Assembly (NCBI RefSeq): GCF_900215435.1
Contig: NZ_OCMY01000001.1
Location: 2,852,001 to 2,916,000 of the forward strand
DNA from: Candidatus Pantoea floridensis
GTDB lineage: Bacteria; Pseudomonadota; Gammaproteobacteria; Enterobacterales; Enterobacteriaceae
Length of the DNA stretch: 64,000 bases
Direction: 5' to 3'
The position numbers and the translations under genes were made by a program. The notes beneath the pieces are model-generated. The model worked only from the letters and a program-made list of their open reading frames with translations. It did no database searches and was not told the origin of the DNA. The stretch's first letter is position 1. Each line of letters begins with the position of its first letter. This document shows positions 1 to 9,738 of this stretch, one piece after another.

Positions 1-609
1 CATCTGCCGGGTGCATTTGTACTGTCATCCAGCTTTGGTATTCAGGCGGCGGTTTTGCTGCATATGGTAACGCAGCAAAAACCGGACATCCCGGTGATCC
101 TGACCGATACCGGCTATCTGTTCCCGGAAACCTATCGCTTTATTGATGAGCTGACGGACAAGCTCAATCTCAACCTGCAGATCTTCCGCGCGGAGACCTC
201 CGCGGCGTGGCAGGAAGCGCGTTACGGCAAACTGTGGGAGCAGGGTGTCGAAGGGATTGAGCAGTACAACCAGATTAATAAAGTCGAGCCGATGAACCGC
301 GCGCTGGAAACGCTGGGGGCGCAAACCTGGTTTGCTGGCCTGCGCCGCGATCAATCGGGCAGTCGCGCCAGTTTGCCAGTGTTGGCGGTGCAGCGCGGCG
401 TGTTGAAAATTCTGCCGATCATTGATTGGGATAACCGCCAGGTGCACCAGTATCTGAAGCAGCACGGACTGAAATACCATCCGCTGTGGGATGAAGGGTA
501 TCTGTCAGTCGGCGATACGCACACCACCAGGAAGTGGGAGCCGGGCATGGCCGAAGAGGAGACGCGTTTCTTCGGCCTGAAGCGCGAGTGCGGGTTGCAT
601 GAAGGGTGA
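1..609 (+). CDS. cysH: Phosphoadenosine phosphosulfate reductase, 3' part
   Basis: The enzyme reduces PAPS to sulfite with thioredoxin in assimilatory sulfate reduction, in the cytoplasm. The reading frame is already open at base 1, so the N-terminus lies outside the window; about 202 residues are seen. Visible are the nucleotide-binding stretch [13 protein letters not shown], the [10 protein letters not shown] segment typical of the PAPS reductase family, and the C-terminal KRECGLHEG tail with the catalytic Cys. The sequence is close to E. coli CysH throughout. It is presumably the last gene of cysJIH, and a terminator follows. High certainty. Confidence 0.96.
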   Translation, partial: HLPGAFVLSSSFGIQAAVLLHMVTQQKPDIPVILTDTGYLFPETYRFIDELTDKLNLNLQIFRAETSAAWQEARYGKLWEQGVEGIEQYNQINKVEPMNRALETLGAQTWFAGLRRDQSGSRASLPVLAVQRGVLKILPIIDWDNRQVHQYLKQHGLKYHPLWDEGYLSVGDTHTTRKWEPGMAEEETRFFGLKRECGLHEG

Positions 610-616
610 TTAGCCA

Positions 617-636
617 GGTCGGCATAAATGCCGACC
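617..636. repeat. Intergenic palindrome, GGTCGGCAT-aa-ATGCCGACC
   Basis: A perfect 9-bp inverted repeat with a 2-base centre lies just after cysH. From memory, very similar GTCGGCAT/ATGCCGAC palindromes are dispersed in Erwiniaceae and Enterobacter intergenic DNA, so it may be a copy of a REP-like family rather than a regulatory site. Confidence 0.5.
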
Positions 637-647
637 CTACAACGTAG

Positions 648-672
648 GGAGCGCATTCATGCGCTCCTTTTT
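648..672 (+). terminator. Rho-independent terminator of cysH
   Basis: GGAGCGCA-ttca-TGCGCTCC forms an 8-bp GC-rich stem with a 4-base loop followed by five T. It sits 39 bases after the cysH stop and just before the end of the convergent YciI-like gene. Confidence 0.85.
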
Positions 673-674
673 GT

Positions 675-959
675 TCAATCCCCTTGCAGCCCCGCAAACG
701 CCTCCGCCGCCCGCGTCACATTCACCTTCGTCACCTCATAATGCGCCACCGCGACAAACGGATCTTCCGCCAGGATGGTATCCAACCGGGCGCGATCGAT
801 ATCCTTAGCCAGGATCACGCCGCCGGTGCGCGGCTCTTTACGTCCCGCCGCGATAAACACGCCATTGGCGAAATAGCGGTCCAGCCATTCGATATGCGGT
901 GCCAGCAACGCTTCGACTTCTTCTACCGGACGAAAATAGTTCAGATATATCACGTACAT
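675..959 (-). CDS. YciI family protein
   Basis: A 94-residue protein of the YciI-like family (dimeric alpha-beta barrel fold related to YCII and ferredoxin-like proteins). The start MYVIYLNYFRP, the HIEWLDRYFANG segment with the conserved family His, and the G-x-x-L/I-A-x-D part are visible. The biochemical role of this family is mostly unknown. The start is well supported by AAGGATTCACT-ATG. It begins 9 bases after the iap stop on the same strand, so the two genes are probably co-transcribed. Confidence 0.85.
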   Translation of the reverse strand: MYVIYLNYFRPVEEVEALLAPHIEWLDRYFANGVFIAAGRKEPRTGGVILAKDIDRARLDTILAEDPFVAVAHYEVTKVNVTRAAEAFAGLQGD

Positions 960-968
960 AGTGAATCC

Positions 969-1991
969 TTAGGTTGTCGGATTGGCGAGTTCGGTCAGCA
1001 GCGGCAGCAAAATCTTTACGCTATCGCGCGTGCGTTGGGTAATACGGCCTGGCAGCCAGCGATCGAGATAATTCAGGTTATCGCGATCGGTTTGATGGCG
1101 CACGTTGCCTTCCGGAAAATGGCTGGAACGCGCGCGCTGCTGCTGTCCATCTTTATTGCCCAGCGTCCAGTTGGCGGCGGTGACATCCATTAACGGCATA
1201 CCGGCTTTATCAAACGGATTCACGCCCGGATAATCACGTGCGGTCATAATATGGCTGGCGGCGGAAATACCATAACGACGTGCGATCTGCACCGCGCGCG
1301 CGCTGGTCTGCTTGCGCACCGCCGACGGCGTATTGATGCCGCTATTAAAGTAGAGATGATCGCCCACAATCAGGCTATTGAGATCAACCACCAACAGCGT
1401 GTTCTTCTTCTCCTGCGCGCTCATGCGCGCCAGGTAATCATCCATGCCGTGCAGGCCTGCCTCACCGGCGCTCAGCGCCACAAAGCGCACGCCATAGTGT
1501 AGCGGGGTTTTGCTCAGCGCCTGTGCCAGCTCCAGCATCACGCCAAGGCCAGACGCATTGTCATCCACGCCCTGCAAACGCAGGCCGCCGAGATTGTTAT
1601 CGGCCTCATGGCGGCTGAGCGGTGTCCAGGTATCCAGGTGGGTAACGATCAGGATCTCCTGCGGCACTTCCCCGGCACGTGCGGCAATCACCGACGTGGC
1701 GGTGACTTTATGGGTGCGACTCTCACCCTTTTTCTCCACCCATTCATAGCGGGTGTTGAATTGGCGGGTATTGCTCTGATAACCGAGCTGGTCAAACTGC
1801 TGCTGTAAATAATCGGCGGTCAGCAATTCGGCCGGACTGCCGCTCATGCGGCCAGGAAAATAGGTGGCGATATGGCGTAGCTGCTGTTCTGCAAAGTGTC
1901 CCGGCGCGAGGGGATTCGCTGCCTGAACAAAGAAAGGCAAACCGCCCGCAATCAGTGCAGCCAGCACGCTGCGGCGGAGAGTGGCAAACAT
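969..1991 (-). CDS. iap: Alkaline phosphatase isozyme conversion aminopeptidase
   Basis: Periplasmic M28-family zinc aminopeptidase; in E. coli Iap removes N-terminal Arg from alkaline phosphatase. The start chosen at 1991 (MFATLRRSVLAALIAGG...) gives a clean signal peptide ending near FVQA-AN and has AAGGAT at good spacing; the longer open frame upstream encodes nothing signal-like. Metal ligands are seen in VTHLDTWT, VDDNASG and SAGEAGLHG (His, Asp, Glu). About 340 residues, usual for Iap. It faces away from cysG, and the shared 250-base gap holds both promoters. Confidence 0.9.
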   Translation of the reverse strand: MFATLRRSVLAALIAGGLPFFVQAANPLAPGHFAEQQLRHIATYFPGRMSGSPAELLTADYLQQQFDQLGYQSNTRQFNTRYEWVEKKGESRTHKVTATSVIAARAGEVPQEILIVTHLDTWTPLSRHEADNNLGGLRLQGVDDNASGLGVMLELAQALSKTPLHYGVRFVALSAGEAGLHGMDDYLARMSAQEKKNTLLVVDLNSLIVGDHLYFNSGINTPSAVRKQTSARAVQIARRYGISAASHIMTARDYPGVNPFDKAGMPLMDVTAANWTLGNKDGQQQRARSSHFPEGNVRHQTDRDNLNYLDRWLPGRITQRTRDSVKILLPLLTELANPTT

Positions 1992-2140
1992 AGTTATTAT
2001 CCTTTTCTGACATCCCGTCATGCTAAAAAAATTCCGAGATAGTATGAAACTGTGACGACGCTTGCACAATTTGATTTGCTCCGAAACACCAGCAATATCA
2101 TTTGTTAAGCACAAAATGTTATCAGTAATCCTGGGTCGTT

Positions 2141-2174
2141 ATTCCATTCGGTAACTACTCATTCCAATTCGTAA
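2141..2174 (+). promoter_or_regulatory. Direct repeat upstream of cysG, candidate CysB site
   Basis: ATTCCATTCGGTAA (2141) and ATTCCAATTCGTAA (2161) are near-identical half-sites spaced exactly 20 bp, two helical turns, and 66 bp before the cysG start. CysB, the LysR-type activator of the cys regulon, binds loosely conserved direct half-sites upstream of such operons. The repeat is seen; the assignment to CysB is inference. Confidence 0.4.
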
Positions 2175-2239
2175 TTTCATCTGCCGGAAGGGCGGGACGT
2201 ATAGTCGCGTTAACTTATTGTAAAACTAGCAAGGTTAAC

Positions 2240-3655
2240 GTGGATTATCTGCCTCTCTTTGCCGATCTCAAAAGCCGTCCGGTGCTGGTTGTCGGCGGTG
2301 GCGACATTGCTGCGCGCAAAATTGAGCTGCTGCGGCGCGCCGGCGCGCGCGTGCTGGTAGCGGCGCGCGATCTCGGCCATGAACTGCAGGCGTTGCTGGA
2401 GATTAAGGCGATTGAATGGATCGCCCACAGCTTCGATCCGGCCCAGCTGGACGGCGTGTTCCTCGTGATTGCCGCTACCGATGACAACGCGCTCAATGCC
2501 CAGGTATTTGAAGCCGCCAACGCGCGCCACAAGCTGGTGAACGTGGTGGACGATCAGCCGAAATGCAGCTTTATCTTCCCATCGATTGTCGATCGCTCGC
2601 CGCTGGTGGTTGCGATCTCCTCCAGCGGCACCGCGCCGGTGCTGGCCCGTCTGCTGCGTGAAAAGATTGAGGCGTTGTTGCCTGCCAACCTTGGGCAGAT
2701 GGCCGAAGTGGCGGGACAGTGGCGCGACAAAGTGAAGCAGCGCTATCACCGCATGTCTGAACGTCGTCGTTTTTGGGAGCGCGCCTTTAACGGGCTGTTC
2801 GCCAGCCAGATGGCGGCGGGCAACGTGAACGAAGCGCGCCGCACGCTCGATCATGAGCTGGAGAATGACAGCGATAACCAGGGCGAAATTACGCTGGTTG
2901 GCGCCGGTCCAGGCGACAGCGGGTTGCTGACGCTGCGGGGCTTACAGGTGATGCAGTTGGCTGATGTGGTGTTGTATGACCATCTGGTCAGCGACGAAGT
3001 GTTAGAGCTGGTGCGCCGCGATGCCGATCGCATCTGCGTCGGCAAACGCGCCGGTGCGCATTCGGTGCCGCAGGAAGAGACCAATCAGCTGTTGGTGAGC
3101 CTGGCGCAGCAGGGTAAACGCGTGGTGCGTCTGAAAGGTGGCGATCCGTTTATTTTTGGTCGCGGTGGCGAAGAGCTGCAGGCCGCGCAGGCCGCCGGGA
3201 TTCCCTTCCAGGTGGTGCCCGGCATTACCGCGGCAGCGGGCGCAACCGCCTATGCTGGTATCCCGCTCACTCATCGCGACTACGCGCAGAGCGTGTTGTT
3301 TATTACCGGGCACTGCCGCGCGGAGGGTGACGGCATTGATTGGCCGTCGCTGGCGCGCGCACGGCAAACCTTAGCGATTTACATGGGCACGGTGAAAGCA
3401 GCGGAAATCGCCGCCGGGCTTATCGAACATGGGCGCGCGGCCTCCACGCCGGTGGCGGTGATTGGCCGCGGCACGCGTCAGGATCAGCAGGTGCTGACCG
3501 GGACATTAGATCAACTGGAGTCGCTGGCAGCCGCCGCGCCCACGCCCGCACTGTTAGTGATTGGCGAAGTAGTGAATTTGCACGGGCAATTGGCCTGGTT
3601 CCAACATTCGGCACAGCAGGGGGCTCGCGAGTCCGCCGTTGTCAATTTGGCTTGA
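2240..3655 (+). CDS. cysG: Siroheme synthase, trifunctional
   Basis: CysG makes siroheme, the cofactor of sulfite reductase, from uroporphyrinogen III. The N-terminal part (about 1-113, with [11 protein letters not shown]) is the precorrin-2 dehydrogenase/ferrochelatase. A dimerisation region follows, and about 215-457 is the SAM-dependent uroporphyrinogen methyltransferase ([42 protein letters not shown]). Length 471 is slightly above E. coli's 457. The start is GTG at 2240 with AAGG five bases before it. It is followed after 9 bases by cysD, unlike E. coli, where cysG lies with nirBDC; here it is tied to sulfate assimilation. Confidence 0.95.
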   Translation: MDYLPLFADLKSRPVLVVGGGDIAARKIELLRRAGARVLVAARDLGHELQALLEIKAIEWIAHSFDPAQLDGVFLVIAATDDNALNAQVFEAANARHKLVNVVDDQPKCSFIFPSIVDRSPLVVAISSSGTAPVLARLLREKIEALLPANLGQMAEVAGQWRDKVKQRYHRMSERRRFWERAFNGLFASQMAAGNVNEARRTLDHELENDSDNQGEITLVGAGPGDSGLLTLRGLQVMQLADVVLYDHLVSDEVLELVRRDADRICVGKRAGAHSVPQEETNQLLVSLAQQGKRVVRLKGGDPFIFGRGGEELQAAQAAGIPFQVVPGITAAAGATAYAGIPLTHRDYAQSVLFITGHCRAEGDGIDWPSLARARQTLAIYMGTVKAAEIAAGLIEHGRAASTPVAVIGRGTRQDQQVLTGTLDQLESLAAAAPTPALLVIGEVVNLHGQLAWFQHSAQQGARESAVVNLA

Positions 3656-3664
3656 GGAAAAATT

Positions 3665-4573
3665 ATGGACCAAAATCGTCTTACTCATCTGCGCCAGCTG
3701 GAGGCAGAGAGTATCCATATCATCCGCGAGGTGGCGGCCGAGTTCAGTAATCCGGTGATGATGTACTCCATCGGCAAAGACTCCTCGGTGATGCTGCATC
3801 TGGCACGCAAAGCCTTCTATCCAGGCACGCTGCCATTTCCGCTGCTGCATGTTGATACCGGCTGGAAGTTCCGTGAAATGTACGAGTTCCGCGATCGCAC
3901 CGTGAAAGCGATGGGTGCGGAGCTGCTGGTGCACCGCAACCCGGAAGGCGTGGCGATGGGCATAAATCCCTTCGTACACGGTAGTGCCAAGCATACCGAC
4001 ATCATGAAAACCGAAGGCCTGAAGCAGGCGCTGAATAAATATGGCTTCGATGCGGCCTTTGGCGGCGCACGTCGTGACGAAGAGAAGTCTCGCGCTAAAG
4101 AGCGTATCTACTCGTTCCGCGATCGCTTCCACCGCTGGGACCCGAAAAACCAGCGCCCGGAGCTGTGGCACAACTACAACGGCCAGATTAACAAAGGCGA
4201 AAGTATTCGCGTGTTCCCGCTCTCCAACTGGACCGAGCTGGATATCTGGCAGTACATCTTCCTAGAAAATATCGAAATCGTGCCGCTGTACCTTGCTGCG
4301 CCGCGCCCGGTGCTGGAGCGTGACGGTATGCTGATGATGATCGATGACGACCGTATCGATCTGCAGCCCGGCGAAGTGATCAAACAGCGTATGGTGCGTT
4401 TCCGTACCCTCGGCTGCTGGCCGTTAACCGGCGCGGTGGAATCCGAAGCGCAGACGCTGCCGGAAATTATTGAAGAGATGCTGGTCTCCACCACCAGTGA
4501 ACGCCAGGGGCGCGTGATTGACCGCGACCAGGCCGGTTCGATGGAAATGAAAAAACGTCAGGGTTATTTCTAA
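3665..4573 (+). CDS. cysD: Sulfate adenylyltransferase subunit 2
   Basis: The small, catalytic ATP-PP-loop subunit of ATP sulfurylase forms APS from sulfate and ATP. The PP-loop [13 protein letters not shown] is at about 37-49, with [16 protein letters not shown] and [16 protein letters not shown] further on. The length of 302 residues equals the E. coli protein. AGGAAAAATT precedes the ATG. It sits in the operon cysG-cysD-cysN-cysC; CysD works in a complex with the GTPase CysN. Confidence 0.97.
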   Translation: MDQNRLTHLRQLEAESIHIIREVAAEFSNPVMMYSIGKDSSVMLHLARKAFYPGTLPFPLLHVDTGWKFREMYEFRDRTVKAMGAELLVHRNPEGVAMGINPFVHGSAKHTDIMKTEGLKQALNKYGFDAAFGGARRDEEKSRAKERIYSFRDRFHRWDPKNQRPELWHNYNGQINKGESIRVFPLSNWTELDIWQYIFLENIEIVPLYLAAPRPVLERDGMLMMIDDDRIDLQPGEVIKQRMVRFRTLGCWPLTGAVESEAQTLPEIIEEMLVSTTSERQGRVIDRDQAGSMEMKKRQGYF

Positions 4574-4583
4574 GGAGACGCAG

Positions 4584-6011
4584 ATGAATACCGTTATTGC
4601 ACAACAGATTGCCGATCAGGGCGGCGTAGAAGCCTGGCTGACCGCGCAACAACACAAAAGCCTGCTGCGTTTCCTCACCTGTGGTAGCGTCGACGACGGC
4701 AAAAGTACGCTGATTGGTCGCCTGCTGCACGACACGCGTCAAATTTATGAAGATCAGCTTTCCTCGCTGCACAACGACAGCAAACGTCACGGTACCCAAG
4801 GCGAGAAGCTTGACCTCGCCTTGTTGGTCGATGGTTTGCAGGCCGAGCGCGAGCAGGGCATCACTATTGATGTGGCATACCGCTACTTCTCCACCGAGAA
4901 GCGCAAATTTATCATTGCCGACACGCCGGGACACGAACAGTACACGCGCAATATGGCGACGGGCGCCTCGACCTGCGATTTAGCGATCCTGCTGATCGAC
5001 GCGCGTAAAGGCGTGCTGGATCAGACGCGCCGTCACAGTTTTATCTCCACGCTGCTGGGCATCAAACATCTGGTGGTCGCCATCAACAAGATGGATCTGG
5101 TGGAGTATAAGCAAGAGACCTTCGAACAAATCAAACAGGATTACCTCGATTTCGCCGCGCAGTTGCCGGACGATCTCGATATTCGCTTTGTGCCGATGTC
5201 GGCGCTGGAAGGCGACAACGTGGCGACGCCGAGCGTGACCATGCCGTGGTACAGCGGCCCAACGCTGCTCGACGTACTGGAAACCGTGGAGCTGAACCGC
5301 GTGGTGGATCATCAGCCGATGCGTTTCCCGGTGCAGTATGTCAATCGTCCCAACCTCGATTTCCGCGGTTATGCCGGTACGCTGGCATCTGGCGTGGTGA
5401 AAGTGGGCCAGCGCGTGAAAGTGCTGCCATCAGGCGTGGAATCCACCATTTCACGCATCGTCACCTTCGATGGCGACTTGCCTGAAGCGGGTGCCGGTGA
5501 AGCCATTACGCTGGTGCTGAAAGATGAGATCGACATCAGCCGTGGCGATCTGCTGGTAGATGCCGCTGCCGATCTGCAAGCGGTGCAATCCGCCACGGTG
5601 GACGTGGTGTGGATGGCCGAGCAGCCGCTGCAGCCGGGTCAAAGCTATGAAGTGAAGATCGCCGGGAAGAAAACCCGTGCGCGCGTGGAGAAAGTGATTC
5701 ATCAGGTGGAGATTAACTCGCTAGAGAAACGCACGGTTGATAGCCTGCCGCTCAACGGCATCGGCCTGGTGGAACTGACCTTTGACGAACCGATGGTGCT
5801 GGATGCCTATCGTCAGAATCCGGTCACCGGCGGCATGATCTTTATCGATCGCCTGAGCAACGTCACGGTCGGCGCGGGGATGATCAATCAGCCGCTTAGC
5901 GATGTGCGTGCGCAAGCAGGTCAGTTCAGCGATTTCGAGCTGGAGCTGAACGCGCTGGTGCGTCGTCACTTCCCGCACTGGAACGCACGCGATCTGCTGG
6001 GCGGTCAGTAA
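4584..6011 (+). CDS. cysN: Sulfate adenylyltransferase subunit 1, GTPase
   Basis: An EF-Tu-like GTPase that drives ATP sulfurylase by GTP hydrolysis. G1 (GSVDDGKST), the switch region [13 protein letters not shown]3 (DTPGHEQY) and G4 (NKMD) are all present in the first 170 residues, followed by two beta-barrel domains. 475 residues, the usual size. AAGGAGACG precedes the ATG. Its stop overlaps the first base of cysC (TAATG), suggesting translational coupling. Confidence 0.97.
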   Translation: MNTVIAQQIADQGGVEAWLTAQQHKSLLRFLTCGSVDDGKSTLIGRLLHDTRQIYEDQLSSLHNDSKRHGTQGEKLDLALLVDGLQAEREQGITIDVAYRYFSTEKRKFIIADTPGHEQYTRNMATGASTCDLAILLIDARKGVLDQTRRHSFISTLLGIKHLVVAINKMDLVEYKQETFEQIKQDYLDFAAQLPDDLDIRFVPMSALEGDNVATPSVTMPWYSGPTLLDVLETVELNRVVDHQPMRFPVQYVNRPNLDFRGYAGTLASGVVKVGQRVKVLPSGVESTISRIVTFDGDLPEAGAGEAITLVLKDEIDISRGDLLVDAAADLQAVQSATVDVVWMAEQPLQPGQSYEVKIAGKKTRARVEKVIHQVEINSLEKRTVDSLPLNGIGLVELTFDEPMVLDAYRQNPVTGGMIFIDRLSNVTVGAGMINQPLSDVRAQAGQFSDFELELNALVRRHFPHWNARDLLGGQ

Positions 6012-6616
6012 TGGCGCAGCACGATGAAAACGTGGTGTGGCACGATCATCCGGTAACGCGTGAGGAGCGTGAACAGCAGCATGGCCATCAAGGCGTGGTG
6101 CTGTGGTTCACCGGACTTTCCGGCTCGGGCAAATCCACCGTGGCCGGCGCGCTGGAGCAGGCGCTGTATCGCGCCGGGGTGAACACTTACCTGCTGGATG
6201 GCGACAACGTGCGTCACGGCCTGTGCCGTGACCTTGGTTTTAGCGATGACGATCGTAAAGAGAACATCCGCCGCGTGGGCGAAGTGGCGAAATTAATGGT
6301 CGATGCCGGTTTAGTGGTGTTGACCGCCTTTATCTCGCCGCATCGTGCCGAGCGTCAAATGGTGCGGGATTTGCTCGCTGAAGGGCAGTTCATCGAAGTG
6401 TTTGTCGATACACCATTAGCAGTATGCGAAGCGCGCGATCCCAAAGGTCTCTACAAAAAAGCCCGTGCCGGCGAGCTGCGTAATTTCACCGGCATTGATA
6501 GCGTATATGAAGCGCCAGATGCCCCTGAAATCCATCTTGATGGCGAACAATTGGTTACAAAACTGACCGGCCAATTGTTAGACCTGCTGCGTCACCGCGA
6601 TATCATCAAATCCTGA
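6011..6616 (+). CDS. cysC: Adenylylsulfate kinase
   Basis: Phosphorylates APS to PAPS, the substrate of CysH. Walker [10 protein letters not shown] is at about residues 35-43, with [17 protein letters not shown] and the family motif [11 protein letters not shown] near the end. 201 residues matches E. coli CysC. Last gene of the cysGDNC unit; an 11-bp hairpin without a T-run follows. Confidence 0.97.
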   Translation: MAQHDENVVWHDHPVTREEREQQHGHQGVVLWFTGLSGSGKSTVAGALEQALYRAGVNTYLLDGDNVRHGLCRDLGFSDDDRKENIRRVGEVAKLMVDAGLVVLTAFISPHRAERQMVRDLLAEGQFIEVFVDTPLAVCEARDPKGLYKKARAGELRNFTGIDSVYEAPDAPEIHLDGEQLVTKLTGQLLDLLRHRDIIKS

Positions 6617-6623
6617 ATCGACA

Positions 6624-6649
6624 GCGGCGAATCCTCTTGGGTTTGCCGC
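6624..6649. other. Stem-loop after cysC
   Basis: GCGGCGAATCC and GGGTTTGCCGC can pair over 11 bp (two G-T wobbles) around a 4-base loop. No T-run follows, so it is not a canonical terminator. It may protect the operon's 3' end or reduce read-through into ygbE. Confidence 0.4.
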
Positions 6650-6671
6650 GCTTAGCGTCAACAGGATCTCT

Positions 6672-6992
6672 ATGCAGAACGTAACGCCCATGCTAGCCCG
6701 TAAAGATGAACGCACCCCAGATGAGCCTCGCTCATCGCTGCCGGGCGGCGTGATTGGCTTTCTCTCGTACTGGTGCGCGCTGGCGATTCCGTTCTTGCTC
6801 TACGGCTCCAACACGCTGTTCTTCTTCCTCTACACCTGGCCCTTCTTCCTCGCGCTATTACCGGTTTCGGTGCTGATTGGCATCGTGCTGAGCCTGACTT
6901 TCCGCACCCACTTATTCTGGAGCGGTATCGCCACGGCGATGGTGGTGGTGTGCCTGTTCTGGCTGCTGTTCTCATTTCTTTCAGGTTGGTAA
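6672..6992 (+). CDS. ygbE: Inner membrane protein YgbE (DUF3561)
   Basis: A 106-residue protein of unknown function with three hydrophobic segments (GFLSYWCALAIPFLLYG, LFFFLYTWPFFLALLPVSVLIGIVL and FWSGIATAMVVVCLFWLLFSFL). It resembles E. coli YgbE, which also lies between cysC and ftsB, so both sequence and position support the name. The start at ATG 6672 is preceded by a weak AGGATCTCT site. Confidence 0.85.
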   Translation: MQNVTPMLARKDERTPDEPRSSLPGGVIGFLSYWCALAIPFLLYGSNTLFFFLYTWPFFLALLPVSVLIGIVLSLTFRTHLFWSGIATAMVVVCLFWLLFSFLSGW

Positions 6993-7163
6993 CCCGCACC
7001 TGATGTGCAAACGCATCGGCTGGTTACAAAACTTTACCTGCCGTCTCGCGCCTCTCTCTGTCATTATTTGTCCGGATCATCGCGGGTACGCAGCATTTTC
7101 GCCGCCGCAGTGGAGTCCTGCGTCAAGTTATGGGATGATTGGGCCGTTTTTCAGGGGGCGGGG

Positions 7164-7481
7164 ATGGGAAAACTGACGTTACTGCTACTCGTGCTGCTGG
7201 GATGGCTCCAATATTCCCTGTGGCTGGGTAAGAACGGTATTCATGACTATACGCGCGTCAACGATGACGTGGCGTCACAACAGGCGAATAACGCCAAACT
7301 TAAAGCGCGTAACGATCAGCTGTTTGCCGAAATTGACGATCTCAATGGCGGCTCTGAAGCGATCGAGGAACGCGCACGCAATGAACTGGGCATGATTAAG
7401 CCCGGTGAGACTTTCTATCGTCTGGTGCCAGACCAGAACAAACGTAACGCGCAACAAGCTGCGCAAAACCAACAACGATAA
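7164..7481 (+). CDS. ftsB: Cell division protein FtsB
   Basis: Essential bitopic divisome protein that forms the FtsQ-FtsL-FtsB complex at the septum. The start at 7164 ([25 protein letters not shown]) gives a single N-terminal membrane anchor. A coiled coil ([25 protein letters not shown]) and the [17 protein letters not shown] part follow. 105 residues against 103 in E. coli. The frame is open further upstream, but that extension has no family similarity, and GGGGCGGGG gives an SD at 7164. ispD follows after 3 bases. Confidence 0.95.
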   Translation: MGKLTLLLLVLLGWLQYSLWLGKNGIHDYTRVNDDVASQQANNAKLKARNDQLFAEIDDLNGGSEAIEERARNELGMIKPGETFYRLVPDQNKRNAQQAAQNQQR

Positions 7482-7484
7482 GCC

Positions 7485-8201
7485 ATGAACCAGCGCCCGA
7501 TCCTTGCGGATGTGATTGCCGTGGTGCCCGCCGCAGGTGTGGGCAGCCGTATGCAGGCTGCCTGCCCAAAACAGTATCTGACCATTGGTCAATTCACCCT
7601 TCTTGAACACAGCGTCGCACGGCTTCTGGCTCATCCGGCGGTTAAACAGGTCATTGTGCCGGTCAGTAACGACGACGGCTGGTTTGATTCGCTGCCGCTG
7701 GCGCAGGATTCGCGAATTGTCAGAGTGACGGGTGGCGACACGCGCGCCGAATCGGTGCTGGCGGGTTTAAACGCCATTCAGCATCACGAATGGGTGCTGG
7801 TACACGACGCTGCGCGTCCGTGTTTGCATCCTGACGATTTAGCGCGCCTGCTGGCAATACGTGAATACAGCAAGGTGGGCGGGATTTTAGCCGCGCCGGT
7901 ACGCGACACCATGAAACGCGGCGAGCCGGGCAAAAACGCCATTGCGCATACCGTGGATCGCGAAGATTTATGGCATGCGTTAACACCCCAATTTTTCCCG
8001 CAGCAACTGCTCACCGCTTGCCTGACGCGCGCACTCCATGAAGGCGCTACCATTACTGATGAAGCGTCAGCGCTGGAGTATTGCGGTTATCATCCTGAGT
8101 TGGTGAGCGGGCGCAGTGACAATATTAAGGTGACGCGGCCAGAAGATCTGGCGCTGGCGGCCTTCTATCTTACCCAGATTCAGTTACAGGAGAGCGCATA
8201 A
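7485..8201 (+). CDS. ispD: 2-C-methyl-D-erythritol 4-phosphate cytidylyltransferase
   Basis: Third step of the MEP isoprenoid pathway: joins CTP and MEP to CDP-ME. The N-terminal nucleotide-binding motif PAAGVGSRM, the KQYLTIG stretch and [10 protein letters not shown] are present. 238 residues, standard size. The stop overlaps the ispF start (TAATG), as in other enterobacteria. Confidence 0.97.
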   Translation: MNQRPILADVIAVVPAAGVGSRMQAACPKQYLTIGQFTLLEHSVARLLAHPAVKQVIVPVSNDDGWFDSLPLAQDSRIVRVTGGDTRAESVLAGLNAIQHHEWVLVHDAARPCLHPDDLARLLAIREYSKVGGILAAPVRDTMKRGEPGKNAIAHTVDREDLWHALTPQFFPQQLLTACLTRALHEGATITDEASALEYCGYHPELVSGRSDNIKVTRPEDLALAAFYLTQIQLQESA

Positions 8202-8683
8202 TGCGTATCGGTCACGGTTTTGACGTTCACGCTTTTGGCGGCGAAGGTCCGTTAGTGATTGGTGGGGTGCGTATTCCCTTCGAACACGGTTTTATCGCCC
8301 ATTCTGATGGCGATGTGGCGCTGCATGCGTTGACGGACGCCTTGCTCGGCGCCGTGGCGATGGGCGATATCGGCAAGTTATTCCCCGATACCGATCCGGC
8401 GTTTAAGGGCGCGGACAGCCGCGGCCTGCTGCGCGAAGCCTGGCGTCGTATCCAGCAGAAAGGCTACCGCATCGGCAACGTTGATGTGACGATCATTGCG
8501 CAGGCCCCCAAAATGCTGCCACACGTGCCACAAATGCGCGTCAATATCGCCGAAGATCTCGGTTGTCACATGGATGAAGTTAACGTTAAAGCGACGACCA
8601 CAGAAAAGCTCGGCTTTACCGGTCGCGGTGAGGGCATTGCCTGTGAGGCGGTTGCGCTGCTGATTAAGGCCGATCGGGCATGA
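8201..8683 (+). CDS. ispF: 2-C-methyl-D-erythritol 2,4-cyclodiphosphate synthase
   Basis: Fifth MEP-pathway enzyme, a homotrimer with an active-site zinc. The zinc ligands lie in [10 protein letters not shown] and in the HSDGDV region, and [19 protein letters not shown] is the conserved C-terminal motif. 160 residues, as expected. It overlaps truD by 4 bases (ATGA). Confidence 0.97.
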   Translation: MRIGHGFDVHAFGGEGPLVIGGVRIPFEHGFIAHSDGDVALHALTDALLGAVAMGDIGKLFPDTDPAFKGADSRGLLREAWRRIQQKGYRIGNVDVTIIAQAPKMLPHVPQMRVNIAEDLGCHMDEVNVKATTTEKLGFTGRGEGIACEAVALLIKADRA

Positions 8684-9723
8684 GTGAGCTGCGTTACCTG
8701 CACGGCGTCCCCAATGCCAGCGGCGTGATTAAAGCCAATCCCGAAGATTTTGTCGTGATTGAAGATCTTGGCTATCCGTTCGATGGCGAAGGGGAGCAGG
8801 TTTTAGTTCGCATTCGTAAAATTGGCTGCAACACCCGCTTTGTCGCCGAAGCTATCGCTAAATTTCTTAAGGTGCCGGTACGCGATCTCAGCTATGCCGG
8901 CATGAAAGATCGTCATGCCGTCACCGAGCAGACGCTGTGCTTCCGCGTGCCGGGCAATGCGATGCCCAATCTGGCCGGTTTTCAGCTGGAGGGCGTCGAA
9001 ATTCTGCAGGTGATCCGTCACAAACGCAAACTGCGCACCGGCGCGCTGGCAGGCAACGCCTTTCGGTTAATCGTGCGCCAGATTTCCGATCGCAGCGACG
9101 TTGAAACGCGCCTGCAGCAAATCCAGCAGCACGGCGTGCCGAACTATTTTGGCGAGCAGCGCTTTGGTCGCGGTGGTAACAACCTGACGCAGGCGAAATT
9201 GTGGGCTGAGGGTAAATTCCGCCCGCGCGATCGCAGTATGAAAGGCATTTTACTCTCCGCTACGCGCAGCCAGCTGTTCAACCAGCTCACCAGCGCGCGA
9301 CTGGTAAGCGAAGGTTCCCTCGATCGCGTACAGGTAGGCGATGCACTGCAGCTGGCCGGTCGCGGCAGTTGGTTTGTCGCGCAAGCTGAAGAGCTGCCGT
9401 CGCTGCAACAGCGCGTTGCGAACCATGAGCTGCGTATCACCGCGCCACTGGCCGGACGCGGGGAATTAGGGACCCAGGGTGAGGTGCTGGCGTTCGAACA
9501 GGAACAGCTGGCGACCGCATCCGATCTGCTGGCTTTGCTGGATCGCGAACGCGTTGATGCGGCACGTCGCGCCATGCTCGTGGTACCAAAAGATCTGCGC
9601 TGGAGCTGGTGGGATGATGTCACGCTGGAGATGCAGTTTTGGCTACCCGCCGGAAGCTTTGCTACCAGCGTCGTGCGTGAGCTGCTGAGCAACGGTGCGG
9701 CAGCGCCGATTGGCGATGAATAG
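8680..9723 (+). CDS. truD: tRNA pseudouridine(13) synthase
   Basis: Forms pseudouridine at position 13 of tRNA-Glu. The catalytic Asp is in the family motif [12 protein letters not shown] (about residues 76-87); [14 protein letters not shown] is the second conserved segment. 347 residues, close to E. coli's 349. In E. coli surE follows at once; here a sugar operon lies between truD and surE. Confidence 0.96.
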   Translation: MSELRYLHGVPNASGVIKANPEDFVVIEDLGYPFDGEGEQVLVRIRKIGCNTRFVAEAIAKFLKVPVRDLSYAGMKDRHAVTEQTLCFRVPGNAMPNLAGFQLEGVEILQVIRHKRKLRTGALAGNAFRLIVRQISDRSDVETRLQQIQQHGVPNYFGEQRFGRGGNNLTQAKLWAEGKFRPRDRSMKGILLSATRSQLFNQLTSARLVSEGSLDRVQVGDALQLAGRGSWFVAQAEELPSLQQRVANHELRITAPLAGRGELGTQGEVLAFEQEQLATASDLLALLDRERVDAARRAMLVVPKDLRWSWWDDVTLEMQFWLPAGSFATSVVRELLSNGAAAPIGDE

Positions 9724-9738
9724 GCTCATTCGGCAATC

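Noticed and set aside
7005-7163. Longer N-terminus for FtsB
   Set aside because: The extra 53 residues have no family similarity and would bury the membrane anchor; a good start exists at 7164.
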